A program made the translations under genes and the position numbers. A stretch of DNA of 59,902 nt from JBFWIW01 sp050253535 (GTDB lineage Bacteria > Bacillota > Clostridia > Oscillospirales > Oscillospiraceae). A model generated the notes under the pieces. The model was not told the DNA's origin. It was given only the letters and a program-made list of their open reading frames with translations, and made no database searches. The stretch is from contig JBFWIW010000010.1 in the NCBI GenBank assembly GCA_050253535.1, positions 1 to 59,902 on the forward strand, written 5' to 3'. This document shows, one piece after another, positions 51,037 to 59,751 of this stretch (position 1 is its first letter; every line of letters starts with the position of its first letter).

Positions 51037-51669
51037 TTGCTTGATAAATCTGACGGAATAGATTCTGCACAAATTGATATAATCTGTGAAATCGGCAATA
51101 TCGGAGCGGGGAACGCGGCCACTGCATTGTCCGGTATGCTGGGCAGAACAGTCGAAATGAGCGTCCCAAAAGTAAAAATAGTACCGCTCACTGATATTCC
51201 GGGACTGTCGGGCGCGCCCGACAGTCCCGTCGTGGGCGGCGTGGTGGACATGTCCGGCGACCTCACGGGGCAGATAATGCTGATTCTCGGGATAAACGAG
51301 GCTTACAACATGGCCTGTGTTATCTGCGGCCGTAACAAAAATACGGGAACTGCGGATATCGGCAGCCTGTCCGAGCTCGACATGTCGGCGCTCGGCGAGG
51401 TAATGAATATTCTTGCCGGCTCTTATCTGTCGGCTGTCTCCTCTCTCACCGGCCTTGTCATTGTCCCTTCAATTCCCTATATGTGCGTCGATATGGCCGG
51501 GGCTATGCTCAGCGTCGTTGCAATAGAATGCGGAAAAGCAGGCGACTCGGCTCTGTTTTTTGAAACGCGGTTCTCAGACGCGCAGGATAATACGTCATGT
51601 AATTTTTTCCTTCTGCCGGATCGGAAGTCCTATAAAAAACTGATGAAATCGTTGGGGGTTATATTATAG
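51037..51669 (+). CDS. cheC: CheY-P phosphatase CheC
   Basis: Protein of 210 residues with both active-site motifs: DIICEIGN near residue 14 and SALGEVMN near residue 113. CheC dephosphorylates CheY-P and its activity is raised by CheD. The start is TTG 51037 with GGGGGG 6 nt upstream. CheD begins directly after its stop. It is first in cheC-cheD-cheY-cheA. Confidence 0.94.
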   Translation: MLDKSDGIDSAQIDIICEIGNIGAGNAATALSGMLGRTVEMSVPKVKIVPLTDIPGLSGAPDSPVVGGVVDMSGDLTGQIMLILGINEAYNMACVICGRNKNTGTADIGSLSELDMSALGEVMNILAGSYLSAVSSLTGLVIVPSIPYMCVDMAGAMLSVVAIECGKAGDSALFFETRFSDAQDNTSCNFFLLPDRKSYKKLMKSLGVIL

Positions 51670-52149
51670 ATGAGTACAATTGTCGTAGGGATAGCCGAGC
51701 TGCAGATTGCCAAAAGTCCGGAAATTATCACTACGATCGGACTTGGATCATGCGTGGGGGTAACGATTTATGATCCGTCTGCCCAGGCCGGCGGTCTTGT
51801 CCACGTGCTTCTGCCCTCAAACAATACTGAAAAAAACACAAACCCGGCCAAATTTGCGGATACCGGAATACCGGAGCTGATCAGAAGGCTGTCCGCACTT
51901 GGCGTGAAGAGGAGCTCCATGGTGGCTAAGATCGCAGGGGGAGCAAATATGTTTTCCGCGGGCGGTAAAAGCAACATTTTCATGGTTGGGCAGAGGAATG
52001 TTGAAATGTGCCTGGAAATTCTGAAAAAAGAGAGAATAAGACTTTTGGCAAACGACACAGGCGGTAATTACGGACGCACAATAGAACTTAACACGGCAAA
52101 CGGACAGCTTCGAATCAAAACCATCGGCCACGGAGAAAAGATTCTGTAG
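51670..52149 (+). CDS. cheD: Chemoreceptor glutamine deamidase CheD
   Basis: Enzyme of 159 residues that deamidates receptor glutamines and partners CheC. Motifs: GLGSCVGVTIYDP, with the catalytic Cys, and GGLVHVLLP, with the catalytic His, then AKIAGGANMF and a final NTANGQLRIKTIGHGE. Its ATG is adjacent to the cheC stop, with GGGGG in the cheC tail as ribosome site. Confidence 0.95.
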   Translation: MSTIVVGIAELQIAKSPEIITTIGLGSCVGVTIYDPSAQAGGLVHVLLPSNNTEKNTNPAKFADTGIPELIRRLSALGVKRSSMVAKIAGGANMFSAGGKSNIFMVGQRNVEMCLEILKKERIRLLANDTGGNYGRTIELNTANGQLRIKTIGHGEKIL

Positions 52150-52234
52150 ATAACCGCCTGCTGTTTGTATAAAACCAGTAGAATAAAAAAAGGATAAATT
52201 TATATAAGATTAACTTTAATAGTGGAGGTAAAAA

Positions 52235-52591
52235 ATGGTAAAGGTTCTAATTGTTGACGACGCGGCTTTTATGAGGATCTCAATAAAAAACATGATATCC
52301 AAGAATGGCTATGAGGTGGTGGGCGAGGCGGAAAACGGCGCGGTTGCAATTGAAAAGTATAAAGAACTTAGCCCGGACATCGTTACAATGGATATAACTA
52401 TGCCGGAAATGAGCGGTCTTGACGCTATGAAGACAATTGTCAGCCAGGACCCAAAGGCCAAAGTTATCATGGTTTCCGCCATGGGCCAGGAGACTATCGT
52501 ACGCGACGCGGTCCTGTCCGGCGCCAAGGGATTTATTGTAAAGCCATTTAAAGAGGACGGGCTCCTGTCCGCCCTTAAAAAACTAAATTAG
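52235..52591 (+). CDS. cheY: Chemotaxis response regulator CheY
   Basis: Single receiver domain of 118 residues. The acidic pair is D8/D9, the phosphoacceptor D53 (TMDITMPEMSG), the switch residue S81 and K103 (IVKPF). Phosphorylated CheY binds FliM and FliY. GGAGG lies 6 nt before ATG. It is followed by cheA after 45 nt. Confidence 0.94.
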   Translation: MVKVLIVDDAAFMRISIKNMISKNGYEVVGEAENGAVAIEKYKELSPDIVTMDITMPEMSGLDAMKTIVSQDPKAKVIMVSAMGQETIVRDAVLSGAKGFIVKPFKEDGLLSALKKLN

Positions 52592-52636
52592 CATAGTTTC
52601 TTTATTCCTTCTAAAAAACTAAAGCGGGTGAAAAAA

Positions 52637-54658
52637 ATGAGCGATGATTCAATGCTTGATGTGTATCTGTTTGAAAGCCAGCAGCTTCTGGAAAATCTGG
52701 AAGAACTTCTATTGGATGGCGAAAAAGGAGAGGCTCTCTCCTCCGGCCAAATTGACGAAGTCTTCCGTATCATGCATACGATAAAGGGCTCGTCTTCCAT
52801 GATGTCGTTTGACAATCTGTATAGAATTTCTCATTCGGTTGAAGATTTATTTTCCAGTATAAGGGACCGGAAAGCGACATGCGGAAACTGGAGTGAAATT
52901 TTCAATATTGTCCTCAGCGCCATCGATTTTATCAAGGGAGAACTTTCCAAACTCCAAACCGGCCGGGAAGCGGACGGCATTCCGGACAGGCTTATCGGGG
53001 ACATAAACGAATGTCTTAAACATGTCTCCTTTCAGAGCGCGGCCATTCCCGCTGCAGCCGCCGCCTCTCCCGCAGAATCTCCCACTGCCTCAGATAACGC
53101 TCCTGCCGGTCATCTTCCCTGTTACAAAGTAAAAGTTCAATTCGAAGAAGACTGTCAAATGGAACACATCCGCGCGCTGGGTGTCGCCGTATCTCTTGAA
53201 AAAGTGTGTTCAAAGGTCCTGTACAAACCCGAAGAACTTGAAAGCGAGGCCTCGCGTGAATATATCGCCGCAAACGGCTTTACCCTGTTTGTGCAGTCCT
53301 GGGAAAATCCGGATGACCTGAAGAAACTTCTGAATGAGACTCTGTTTGTCAAAAAGTACAGCGTAATCCCTATTGAGGACGACTGTGAGGAACTGCCTGA
53401 AAAAATGCGCGTTCGCAAAACCGCTTCTGCCGATAACAACGAAAAAAACCATACGGTGCCTTCCGGACAGGAGATTGTAATTAAGCAAAACTTTATAAGC
53501 GTAAACGTGAGTAAGCTTGACAGCCTGCTGGATCTCGTCGGAGAGCTTGTCACAACGGAAGCTATGGTAACAAAAAACCCGGAACTGGCGGGACTTCAGC
53601 TGAGCAGTTTTGAAACGGCCGCACGGCAGCTCAGGGGTCTGACTTCAGAGCTTCAGGGTATCGTAATGTCCATACGCATGCTCCCTCTCTCCACCGTATT
53701 TCATAAGATGCAGCGCATCGTACGCGATACAAGCAAAAAACTGTCGAAAGATGTTGACCTTATTCTCATCGGAGAGGAGACGGAAGTTGACAAGAATATT
53801 ATTGATAATTTGTCCGACCCGCTGATGCACCTTATCCGCAATTCTGTTGATCATGGTATTGAACCCGCTGCGGAGCGTCTGAAAAAGGGTAAGCCGGAAA
53901 AGGGCCATGTGACCCTTGAAGCGAAAAATGTCGGAGAAGACGTCATGATTATCATCTCTGACGACGGGAGAGGCCTCGACCGCTCCGCTATCATAAAAAA
54001 AGCCACAGAGAACGGGATAGTAAGCAAGGCCGAAAATGAAATCAGCGACAAAGAGGCCTTTTCCTATATTTTCATGCCGGGTTTTTCCACAAACGAGGAG
54101 GTTACAGAGTTCTCAGGGCGCGGCGTTGGAATGGACGTTGTCCGCAAATGCGTTGAGAAACTTGGCGGATCTGTTTTTGTCGACAGCACCGCCGATAAGG
54201 GGACGACATTTTCCATACGCATCCCGCTCACCCTCGCCATTGTGGACGGCATGAGAATGACCGTAGGCCCGCTGAGCTTTATAACGCCTATGGTTTCCAT
54301 ACGGGAAGCGTTCGTCCCCAATAATAGAAACATTTTTCTCGATCCCGACGGCAATGAAATGATAATGATCCGCGGTGAATGTTATCCCATTCTGCGTCTT
54401 TATAAATTCTTTAATATCGACTCCGCCGAAACGAATATCGCGGATGGCATTCTGGTTATGATCGACTCGGATTCAAGCACCTTCTGCATACTCGTGGACC
54501 GTCTTATCGGGGAGCAGCAGGTCGTTGTTAAACCCTTCCCGGAATACATACAGAAATGTTCGTTTAATTTAAACGGCATATCCGGCTGCACAATCCTCGG
54601 TGACGGAAAGATCAGCCTGATTATGAATGTAAACAACTTATTTGTTTCTGTAAAATAA
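52637..54658 (+). CDS. cheA: Chemotaxis histidine kinase CheA
   Basis: Kinase of 673 residues. P1 (Hpt) has the phosphorylated H47 in IMHTIKGSS. A P2-like CheY-binding region lies at about 150-255, P3 dimerisation at about 285-350, and P4 ATPase with N, G1 and G2 boxes (MHLIRNSVDHGIEP, ISDDGRGLD, FSGRGVGMDVV). A P5 CheW-like domain forms the end. All catalytic boxes are intact. ATG 52637 with GGGTG 6 nt upstream is preferred over a GTG three codons earlier. Confidence 0.95.
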   Translation: MSDDSMLDVYLFESQQLLENLEELLLDGEKGEALSSGQIDEVFRIMHTIKGSSSMMSFDNLYRISHSVEDLFSSIRDRKATCGNWSEIFNIVLSAIDFIKGELSKLQTGREADGIPDRLIGDINECLKHVSFQSAAIPAAAAASPAESPTASDNAPAGHLPCYKVKVQFEEDCQMEHIRALGVAVSLEKVCSKVLYKPEELESEASREYIAANGFTLFVQSWENPDDLKKLLNETLFVKKYSVIPIEDDCEELPEKMRVRKTASADNNEKNHTVPSGQEIVIKQNFISVNVSKLDSLLDLVGELVTTEAMVTKNPELAGLQLSSFETAARQLRGLTSELQGIVMSIRMLPLSTVFHKMQRIVRDTSKKLSKDVDLILIGEETEVDKNIIDNLSDPLMHLIRNSVDHGIEPAAERLKKGKPEKGHVTLEAKNVGEDVMIIISDDGRGLDRSAIIKKATENGIVSKAENEISDKEAFSYIFMPGFSTNEEVTEFSGRGVGMDVVRKCVEKLGGSVFVDSTADKGTTFSIRIPLTLAIVDGMRMTVGPLSFITPMVSIREAFVPNNRNIFLDPDGNEMIMIRGECYPILRLYKFFNIDSAETNIADGILVMIDSDSSTFCILVDRLIGEQQVVVKPFPEYIQKCSFNLNGISGCTILGDGKISLIMNVNNLFVSVK

Positions 54659-54679
54659 CCTAATAACGGATGCACTGAT

Positions 54680-54829
54680 ACTGTTATCCCACTAAAGAGC
54701 TGACATCCTGGCGGTTAATTTAGCGCCCTGCCGCGATCTCGCCGGCGGGTGGCGGCCCGCTTCCTCCTCGGTCTTGCAGGGTAATAAATTTACTTGCAAA
54801 TCTTATCTTCCCTTTAATCGGTTAACAGT
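54680..54829. repeat. Dispersed repeat, family 2, copy F
   Basis: About 150 bp bounded by ACTGTTATCCCACTAAAG and CCCTTTAATCGGTTAACAGT. It shares the GGCGGTTAATTT, GCCCTGCCGC and CTTGCAGGGTAA blocks with 42603-42749. No coding frame. Confidence 0.7.
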
Positions 54830-54855
54830 GGCAACTAAAAGCTGAACCACAAAAC

Positions 54856-54901
54856 AAAAGGCGCGGAGATGGAATCACTACTCCATCTCCGCGCCCTTTT
54901 C
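54856..54901 (+). terminator. cheA operon terminator
   Basis: GGCGCGGAGATGGA / TCCATCTCCGCGCC stem of 14 bp followed by CTTTT, about 200 nt after the cheA stop and behind the family-2 repeat. Confidence 0.8.
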
Positions 54902-54919
54902 CGTCCGAGTTTTGTGCAA

Positions 54920-55082
54920 ATCGGTCTATAACCTTGGTGAAATCATACTAAAATAAAAGTGCGGATGTTTTATACTTGGCAAGGCAGGCGACGACGGCGG
55001 GCTGTCGCCTGCCCGTGAGGATAACGCCGCCGGGCGGGAAACAGGCCGCTTTTTATCATAAGGTTAATCGAATAGTCGTATT
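54920..55082 (-). repeat. Palindromic dispersed repeat, family 1, copy D (inverted)
   Basis: Same element as copies A-C in opposite orientation: CTTGGCAAGGCAGGCGACGA, GGGCTG, GGATAACGCCGCCGGGCGGG, ending GGTTAATCGAATAGTCGTAT. The left terminal repeat is decayed. It separates the convergent cheA and kinase genes. Confidence 0.75.
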
Positions 55083-55103
55083 AGCATCTGTTGAACGAGG
55101 TGG

Positions 55104-56051
55104 CTACAGATAGCATATGGAAAGCTCTTCAGACGCTCGGATAAATGCCTTAAGGGCAGCGAAATTACAGATACCTGTATTAGCTCCCACAAACTGGATC
55201 ACATGGGCTGAAGCTGCAGTCCCCAGGCGGACACAGTCCTCAATTAAGTGATTACGCAGAACGCCGGACAGAAAGCCCGCGACAAATGCGTCGCCGGCAC
55301 CTGTGGTTTCCACAACTGGTACATTGTAGCATCCGCAGGTAAACGCTTTTTCCTGTGTCCGGCAGTAACAACCCCGATCACCGAGTTTGATAACCAGGTT
55401 GCGGACGCCGCGGCTGATAAAAAAATCCGAAATGGTTGAAATATCGGATGAACAAGCCAACAGTTCGGCCTGTTCAATGCTTGGAAGGAAATAGTTCAAA
55501 TAGGGATAACACGGCTCCAATATCTCATTCCATCTATTTGTGGGGTCCTTGGTGACATCCATGGATGTGATAACGCCTTTTTCCTGGGCCATGCGCAGGA
55601 GGGCGGCGGCGCCAATTCCGTCGAAACGCGGGAGATGGAAGGTACTGCCAATCTGCAGGATCCTGCAGCTGTTGAGCAGAGACAGGTCGATATCCTCCAG
55701 ACAGAACTCTGCTGAGGCGCCCGGATAATAGAAAAAGGCGCGGTTCCCCTCCCCGTCGATTAAAATATTCATTTTGGTGTGGGGGGCATCGGAACGGACA
55801 ATGTGCGCCATGTCGACACCTGCGGCCCTGCAGGTGCTGATAATGAAATCCCCGCTGTAATCGGAGCCAACCCGGCCCACATAAGTCACGGAATTTCCAA
55901 TGACGGACAGATCGATGGCGTTGTTCAGGGCATCTCCGCCCGTCTTAAAGATAATCTCTTCCACACTGGTGCAATCATTGTTCAAAAAGACCTGAGAAAC
56001 CGGGCGGGTAATAATGTCTGTAAGCGTTTCACCAATACACAAAACATCCAA
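55104..56051 (-). CDS. PfkB-family carbohydrate kinase
   Basis: Sugar kinase of 315 residues in the ribokinase/fructokinase superfamily. Substrate-side signature: FKTGGDALNNAIDLSVIGN and VGRVGSDYSGDFI. ATP-side signature: ETTGAGDAFVAGFLSGVL, with the catalytic aspartate in GAGD. The start is TTG 56051 with a weak ribosome site. It lies 87 nt after the isomerase-like gene in an aldolase-isomerase-kinase cluster, so a fructose, tagatose or phosphosugar substrate is plausible; sequence alone does not decide. Confidence 0.85.
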   Translation of the reverse strand: MDVLCIGETLTDIITRPVSQVFLNNDCTSVEEIIFKTGGDALNNAIDLSVIGNSVTYVGRVGSDYSGDFIISTCRAAGVDMAHIVRSDAPHTKMNILIDGEGNRAFFYYPGASAEFCLEDIDLSLLNSCRILQIGSTFHLPRFDGIGAAALLRMAQEKGVITSMDVTKDPTNRWNEILEPCYPYLNYFLPSIEQAELLACSSDISTISDFFISRGVRNLVIKLGDRGCYCRTQEKAFTCGCYNVPVVETTGAGDAFVAGFLSGVLRNHLIEDCVRLGTAASAHVIQFVGANTGICNFAALKAFIRASEELSICYL

Positions 56052-56138
56052 ATCCTAAAACCTGCGCTTTCATCCAGAATATCGCTTTGCTCTTGTTTAG
56101 CATTTTTTATGTGTCGCCGATGATAGTGAAAATCGGCT

Positions 56139-57218
56139 TTATGCGGTCTGCGGGCCATAAAAGCGAATCATCCGCATTGGGCTTTGCACGGTGAACCGGA
56201 GGTCACCGGCTGCGGCCGGGAGAAAAAACTGATCGCCGGGAGAAAGCGGGATACGGCTCTGAACGGCAGACAGAAAACCGTGCCCGGAGAGTATAAACAG
56301 GCCTGAGAAAACGGAAGATGCCCGCACCTCCAGTTCTGTCTGTACATCAATCTGTTCAAAAGAAAAATAAGGACACCGGTCGTATCCCAGCAGCTGCGTG
56401 ACGCACCCTCCGTTCGCTTTCAGAAGGACCTTGGGCGGGATGAAATAACGGCGCCGTATCTCATCCTCAGGCATATGTTCATAGCGTATTGAATCGAACA
56501 TCGCATCGAATCCCATTCCAAGATGACATATCACGTCATCTACGCGGGTTCCGGAACTTGTTGCCTTCTCCAGGCGGAGTGTTAAATCCGTCGGTTCCTG
56601 CAATTCGAGCAAAAAGCAACCCGCTCCAATAGCATGAGGGATTCCGCCGTCAACCAAAACCGTCTCGCCGGGAACGGCCGGGAAGCTATACATGCAATCA
56701 AGAATCCGACGTGAATCTTCACTTTCAAAAGCCTTTCTCAAAAGGTCTTTTGTCACATATTCACGCAGTCCCAGATAAACCCGGGGCAACTGCCCTTCAA
56801 TAGGACGGCCGTAAAGAAAATGCCAGCACTCTGTCTTCCCGAACGGAGAATTCCAGTATTGCATCGCGGTATCACGATCCGGGTGAATCTGTACATTCAG
56901 CCGCTCCGCCGCGTCCAGAAGCTTTAACAGTACTCCGGTATTTTCACCGTTCCGCTTCACAAAGGAAGTGCCCAGAAACCGTACCGGGTCGGTACGGATC
57001 AAATCCGACAGCGTCAGGGAACCGTCCGGCAGGATACGGCTGAGTCCGTCGCCGCCCTCTGCGCAATTGCCTTTTGCAGCGGTAGTTGAGACGATCCATT
57101 CTTCCGGGAAATGGTCGTCTTTAGTGCCGGGCTCGCCGTTTAATTCCCTGATCAGACTGCCTCCCAGATAGACGCGCCAGGCACCGGCGCGGTCCAGACG
57201 AACGGGAAGATCAGCCAT
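56139..57218 (-). CDS. Class I mannose-6-phosphate isomerase-like protein
   Basis: Cupin-fold isomerase of 359 residues. Metal ligands of the class are in place: Q110 and H112 (LNVQIHPD), E130 (GKTECWHFLY) and H195 (VDGGIPHAIGAG). A C-terminal beta domain follows. It would interconvert mannose 6-phosphate and fructose 6-phosphate. ATG 57218 lies 1 nt after the aldolase stop, so it is coupled; a longer TTG version would overlap that gene. Confidence 0.85.
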   Translation of the reverse strand: MADLPVRLDRAGAWRVYLGGSLIRELNGEPGTKDDHFPEEWIVSTTAAKGNCAEGGDGLSRILPDGSLTLSDLIRTDPVRFLGTSFVKRNGENTGVLLKLLDAAERLNVQIHPDRDTAMQYWNSPFGKTECWHFLYGRPIEGQLPRVYLGLREYVTKDLLRKAFESEDSRRILDCMYSFPAVPGETVLVDGGIPHAIGAGCFLLELQEPTDLTLRLEKATSSGTRVDDVICHLGMGFDAMFDSIRYEHMPEDEIRRRYFIPPKVLLKANGGCVTQLLGYDRCPYFSFEQIDVQTELEVRASSVFSGLFILSGHGFLSAVQSRIPLSPGDQFFLPAAAGDLRFTVQSPMRMIRFYGPQTA

Positions 57219-57219
57219 C

Positions 57220-58053
57220 TCAGCTTCGGTTCTGTGAGCCAAAAACCAACATTTTTTTACAAGCCGCTTCCTTTATGGCGCTGACAATATCCGGAATTGC
57301 AACAGACATCCCCTTTCCCGGGACGTATGCCTCGCCGGCCGCCTGCAGAGTTGCCAGATTGATATCGGTAAAAATGTTGACCTTGCTGATTCCATTCTGA
57401 ATACAGTTTCTGAAATCCTTATCGCTGAGGCCGGAACCTCCATGCAGTACCAGCGGTGTTTTTACTGCGGCAGATATCTCCGAAAGACGCCCGATATCAA
57501 GTTTTGGCGTGGATTTGTACACGCCGTGTGCTGTTCCGATAGCAACCGCAAGCGCGTCCACACCGGTTCGTGTCACATAGTCCAGCGCTTGCTCGGGCTG
57601 AGTATAAAAATCACTTGCGCTGTCGCCGTCCTTACTTGAACCGACATGACCCAGCTCGGCTTCAATTGTGCAGCCCGCACGATGGACATACTCTGTCAGT
57701 GCCGCAACGCGCGATACATTCTCTTCATAAGGCGCAGAAGAACAATCATACATAACGGAGGAAAATCCAAGAGCAACAGCCCGCATAATATTTTCTTCCG
57801 TAAGACCATGATCCAGATGAAGGACGACGGGAACGCTGGCTCGCCGGGCCATAGGGGCAAGCATATCGGCAATATATTCCAGCGGCGTATACTTCTGCAG
57901 GACCTCCGCGGTACCTATAATTACGGGAGAACGCAGCTCTTCAGCTGCTGCCAGGACTCCGCGGGCCATTTCCAAATTAATCGTATTAAAAAGGCCGACT
58001 GCATAGTGCTTTTCCTTGGCGTCTTTTAAGACATTGGTTAAATTTTCTAGCAT
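57220..58053 (-). CDS. Class II ketose-bisphosphate aldolase
   Basis: Zinc-dependent aldolase of 277 residues (fructose- or tagatose-bisphosphate type). Zn-site residues: H79, D81 and H82 in HLDHG, E131 in EAELGHVG, H176 in GTAHG and H204 in LHGGSG. Product would be glycerone phosphate plus glyceraldehyde 3-phosphate or an analogue. First gene of the operon, with GGAGGGG before the ATG. Its promoter and an overlapping palindrome lie at 58087-58133. Confidence 0.9.
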   Translation of the reverse strand: MLENLTNVLKDAKEKHYAVGLFNTINLEMARGVLAAAEELRSPVIIGTAEVLQKYTPLEYIADMLAPMARRASVPVVLHLDHGLTEENIMRAVALGFSSVMYDCSSAPYEENVSRVAALTEYVHRAGCTIEAELGHVGSSKDGDSASDFYTQPEQALDYVTRTGVDALAVAIGTAHGVYKSTPKLDIGRLSEISAAVKTPLVLHGGSGLSDKDFRNCIQNGISKVNIFTDINLATLQAAGEAYVPGKGMSVAIPDIVSAIKEAACKKMLVFGSQNRS

Positions 58054-58086
58054 TTTACCCCTCCGTTGCTTAATATTATAATAATT

Positions 58087-58115
58087 TATATAGCATACAT
58101 TGTCAGAAAAGGCAA
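58087..58115 (-). promoter_or_regulatory. Sigma-A type promoter of the aldolase operon
   Basis: Minus strand TTGCCT (58115-58110), a 17-nt spacer, TATATA (58092-58087). Confidence 0.55.
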
Positions 58116-58133
58116 GATAATTTGTTATCTTGT
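58114..58133. promoter_or_regulatory. Palindromic operator candidate
   Basis: CAAGATAATTTGTTATCTTG: 8-bp arms around TTTG, touching the -35 of the aldolase promoter. A bound repressor, perhaps the adjacent DeoR protein, would block that promoter. Confidence 0.45.
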
Positions 58134-58406
58134 AGAATAAATATTATTATTTTGATGTTAACTGTGTTGTTATATTAATATTAAATCTCCAATCATCCGC
58201 AAATAACATACCATTCTTTTTTCAATCACAAGATGTTCCGACTCCGGAACCACTTTGTTTCAGGCCGTATTTTGTCACTCGCATCATTCTTCGTAAGTCA
58301 TCGGTCTATAGTTCTGTCGTTATAGCAAAAAATCGTTTACCGACGATAATGTCCGCTATTTTCATAATTTTCTCATCAATTATCACAAATTTTTTTAAAA
58401 TTATTA

Positions 58407-58435
58407 TTGACTTTGCCAGAATTCAGTTATAACAT
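58407..58435 (+). promoter_or_regulatory. Sigma-A type promoter upstream of the deoR gene
   Basis: TTGACT, 17-nt spacer, TAACAT. A second possible -10 (TATAAT at 58537-58542) lies closer to the gene. The 58054-58562 gap is A+T-rich with several GTTATA-type half sites and no gene. Confidence 0.45.
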
Positions 58436-58562
58436 TCAAATATGGGGAATTATATTTTATTTGCAGAAATCCACTGCAAATGTTATATGTAATACCAATT
58501 GATTTGCCAACATTTTATTGTTAACGTTATAAATGTTATAATTAATCTCTAGGAGTAGTTTT

Positions 58563-59336
58563 ATGTTTAAACAGGAACGCATTGAACAGATGGAAGACTA
58601 TATCTCAAATAAAAAATTTGTCACAATGAATGATTTGTGTGATACTTTTTCCATTTCCATGAATACCGCACGGGCTGATATAAAAAATCTTGTTGATAAA
58701 GGCCGAATACAGAAAGTGTATGGCGGGGTAAGCAGCAAATCAAATGTGAGTTATACGTCGTTTGAAATGAGAAAAAAGCTGAACATACAGAAAAAACGTA
58801 AAATTGCGAAGGCAGCCGCTAGTTTTATTGAAGACGGAGATATAATATTCATCGATTCCGGAACTACCACCATGCATATCATCGATTTTATTTCTCCGGA
58901 AATAAAGATAACAGTAGTGACAAACAGTTTATCTATATGCAATCAGGCATCCTCAAATAAAAATATTCAATTGATCTGTACCGGTGGGACCTACCAGAGT
59001 AAAACCAACTCTTTTATTACATATGGAGTTGTAAATAATATCAATAATTATAATATTATGAAAGCGTTCATGTCCGCAACGGGAGTATCTATAAACGGTG
59101 ATCTGACAAATTCGGTTTCAACAGAATGTGAAATTAAAAAAGCAGCTGTTCAATGCTGTGAAAAGAAAATATTTTTGGCTGATTCATCCAAATTGGGCAA
59201 GGTTGCATTACTGACATATGCAACTATTGCACAGATGGATGTATTTATAACAGATCAGGGTACACCGGATTATTTTAAAAAGCTTTGCAATGAAGCCGGA
59301 ACGGTTGTTGTTTTAGCGGATGTCGAACAAGAATAG
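58563..59336 (+). CDS. DeoR-family transcriptional regulator
   Basis: Sugar-responsive repressor of 257 residues. A winged helix-turn-helix occupies about 1-57 (MNDLCDTFSISMNTARADIKNLVDKGRIQKVYGGV), then the DeoR sensor domain with FIDSGTTTMHIIDFI, VTNSLSICNQ and LADSSKLGKVAL. These domains bind phosphosugars. AGGAG lies 7 nt before ATG. It is more A+T-rich than the flagellar genes. It probably controls the divergent aldolase operon, the GAPDH gene downstream, or both. Confidence 0.9.
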   Translation: MFKQERIEQMEDYISNKKFVTMNDLCDTFSISMNTARADIKNLVDKGRIQKVYGGVSSKSNVSYTSFEMRKKLNIQKKRKIAKAAASFIEDGDIIFIDSGTTTMHIIDFISPEIKITVVTNSLSICNQASSNKNIQLICTGGTYQSKTNSFITYGVVNNINNYNIMKAFMSATGVSINGDLTNSVSTECEIKKAAVQCCEKKIFLADSSKLGKVALLTYATIAQMDVFITDQGTPDYFKKLCNEAGTVVVLADVEQE

Positions 59337-59460
59337 CTGCCAACGGAGAACATACGTGTATTAGGCCTAGATTGTAAAATCCGAATACATGTATTAAGGC
59401 CTAATAAGAGATGTCTGTTATTTGCTGTTTCTCTCTGCGTACTGAAATTGAATTAATCTC

Positions 59461-59490
59461 AAAAGGATGGCTGATGCCATCCTTTTTTTA
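59461..59490 (+). terminator. Terminator after the deoR gene
   Basis: GGATGGC-TGAT-GCCATCC followed by TTTTTTTA. A looser inverted repeat with TATTAGGCCT arms lies just before it (about 59360-59395). Confidence 0.85.
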
Positions 59491-59588
59491 TTGAGTTGCT
59501 CTGTGCAAAACATTTATATAATTTATATTTGCTATATATTTGTCAATAAGTTTAAAAATTTTATTGGTCATTTATTGTTAATTTATTG

Positions 59589-59617
59589 TTGACTTAGCAG
59601 TTTTTAAATGCTAATAT
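59589..59617 (+). promoter_or_regulatory. Sigma-A type promoter of the GAPDH gene
   Basis: TTGACT, 17-nt spacer, TAATAT. It leaves a leader of about 130 nt (59618-59751) with several small hairpins (CAAAGC/GCTTTG, GGG/CCC) that I cannot assign to a known riboswitch. Confidence 0.6.
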
Positions 59618-59751
59618 GAAAACCACGACGATAATTATCGAATTATTTTATAGGCTGTGGCTGAAACAGCAAAGCCTGACATTGCTTTGGGCTGAAACCC
59701 GGGTGGTTCTTAACAAGAAAACAAGGATAAAGGCAAAGGGAGGAAACAGAA

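Noticed and set aside
59618..59751. T-box leader before the GAPDH gene (GGGTGGTTC string)
   Set aside because: The T-box sequence would be close to GGGTGGNACCGCG with an antiterminator and specifier stem; only part of the string is present, and a GAPDH gene is not a T-box target.
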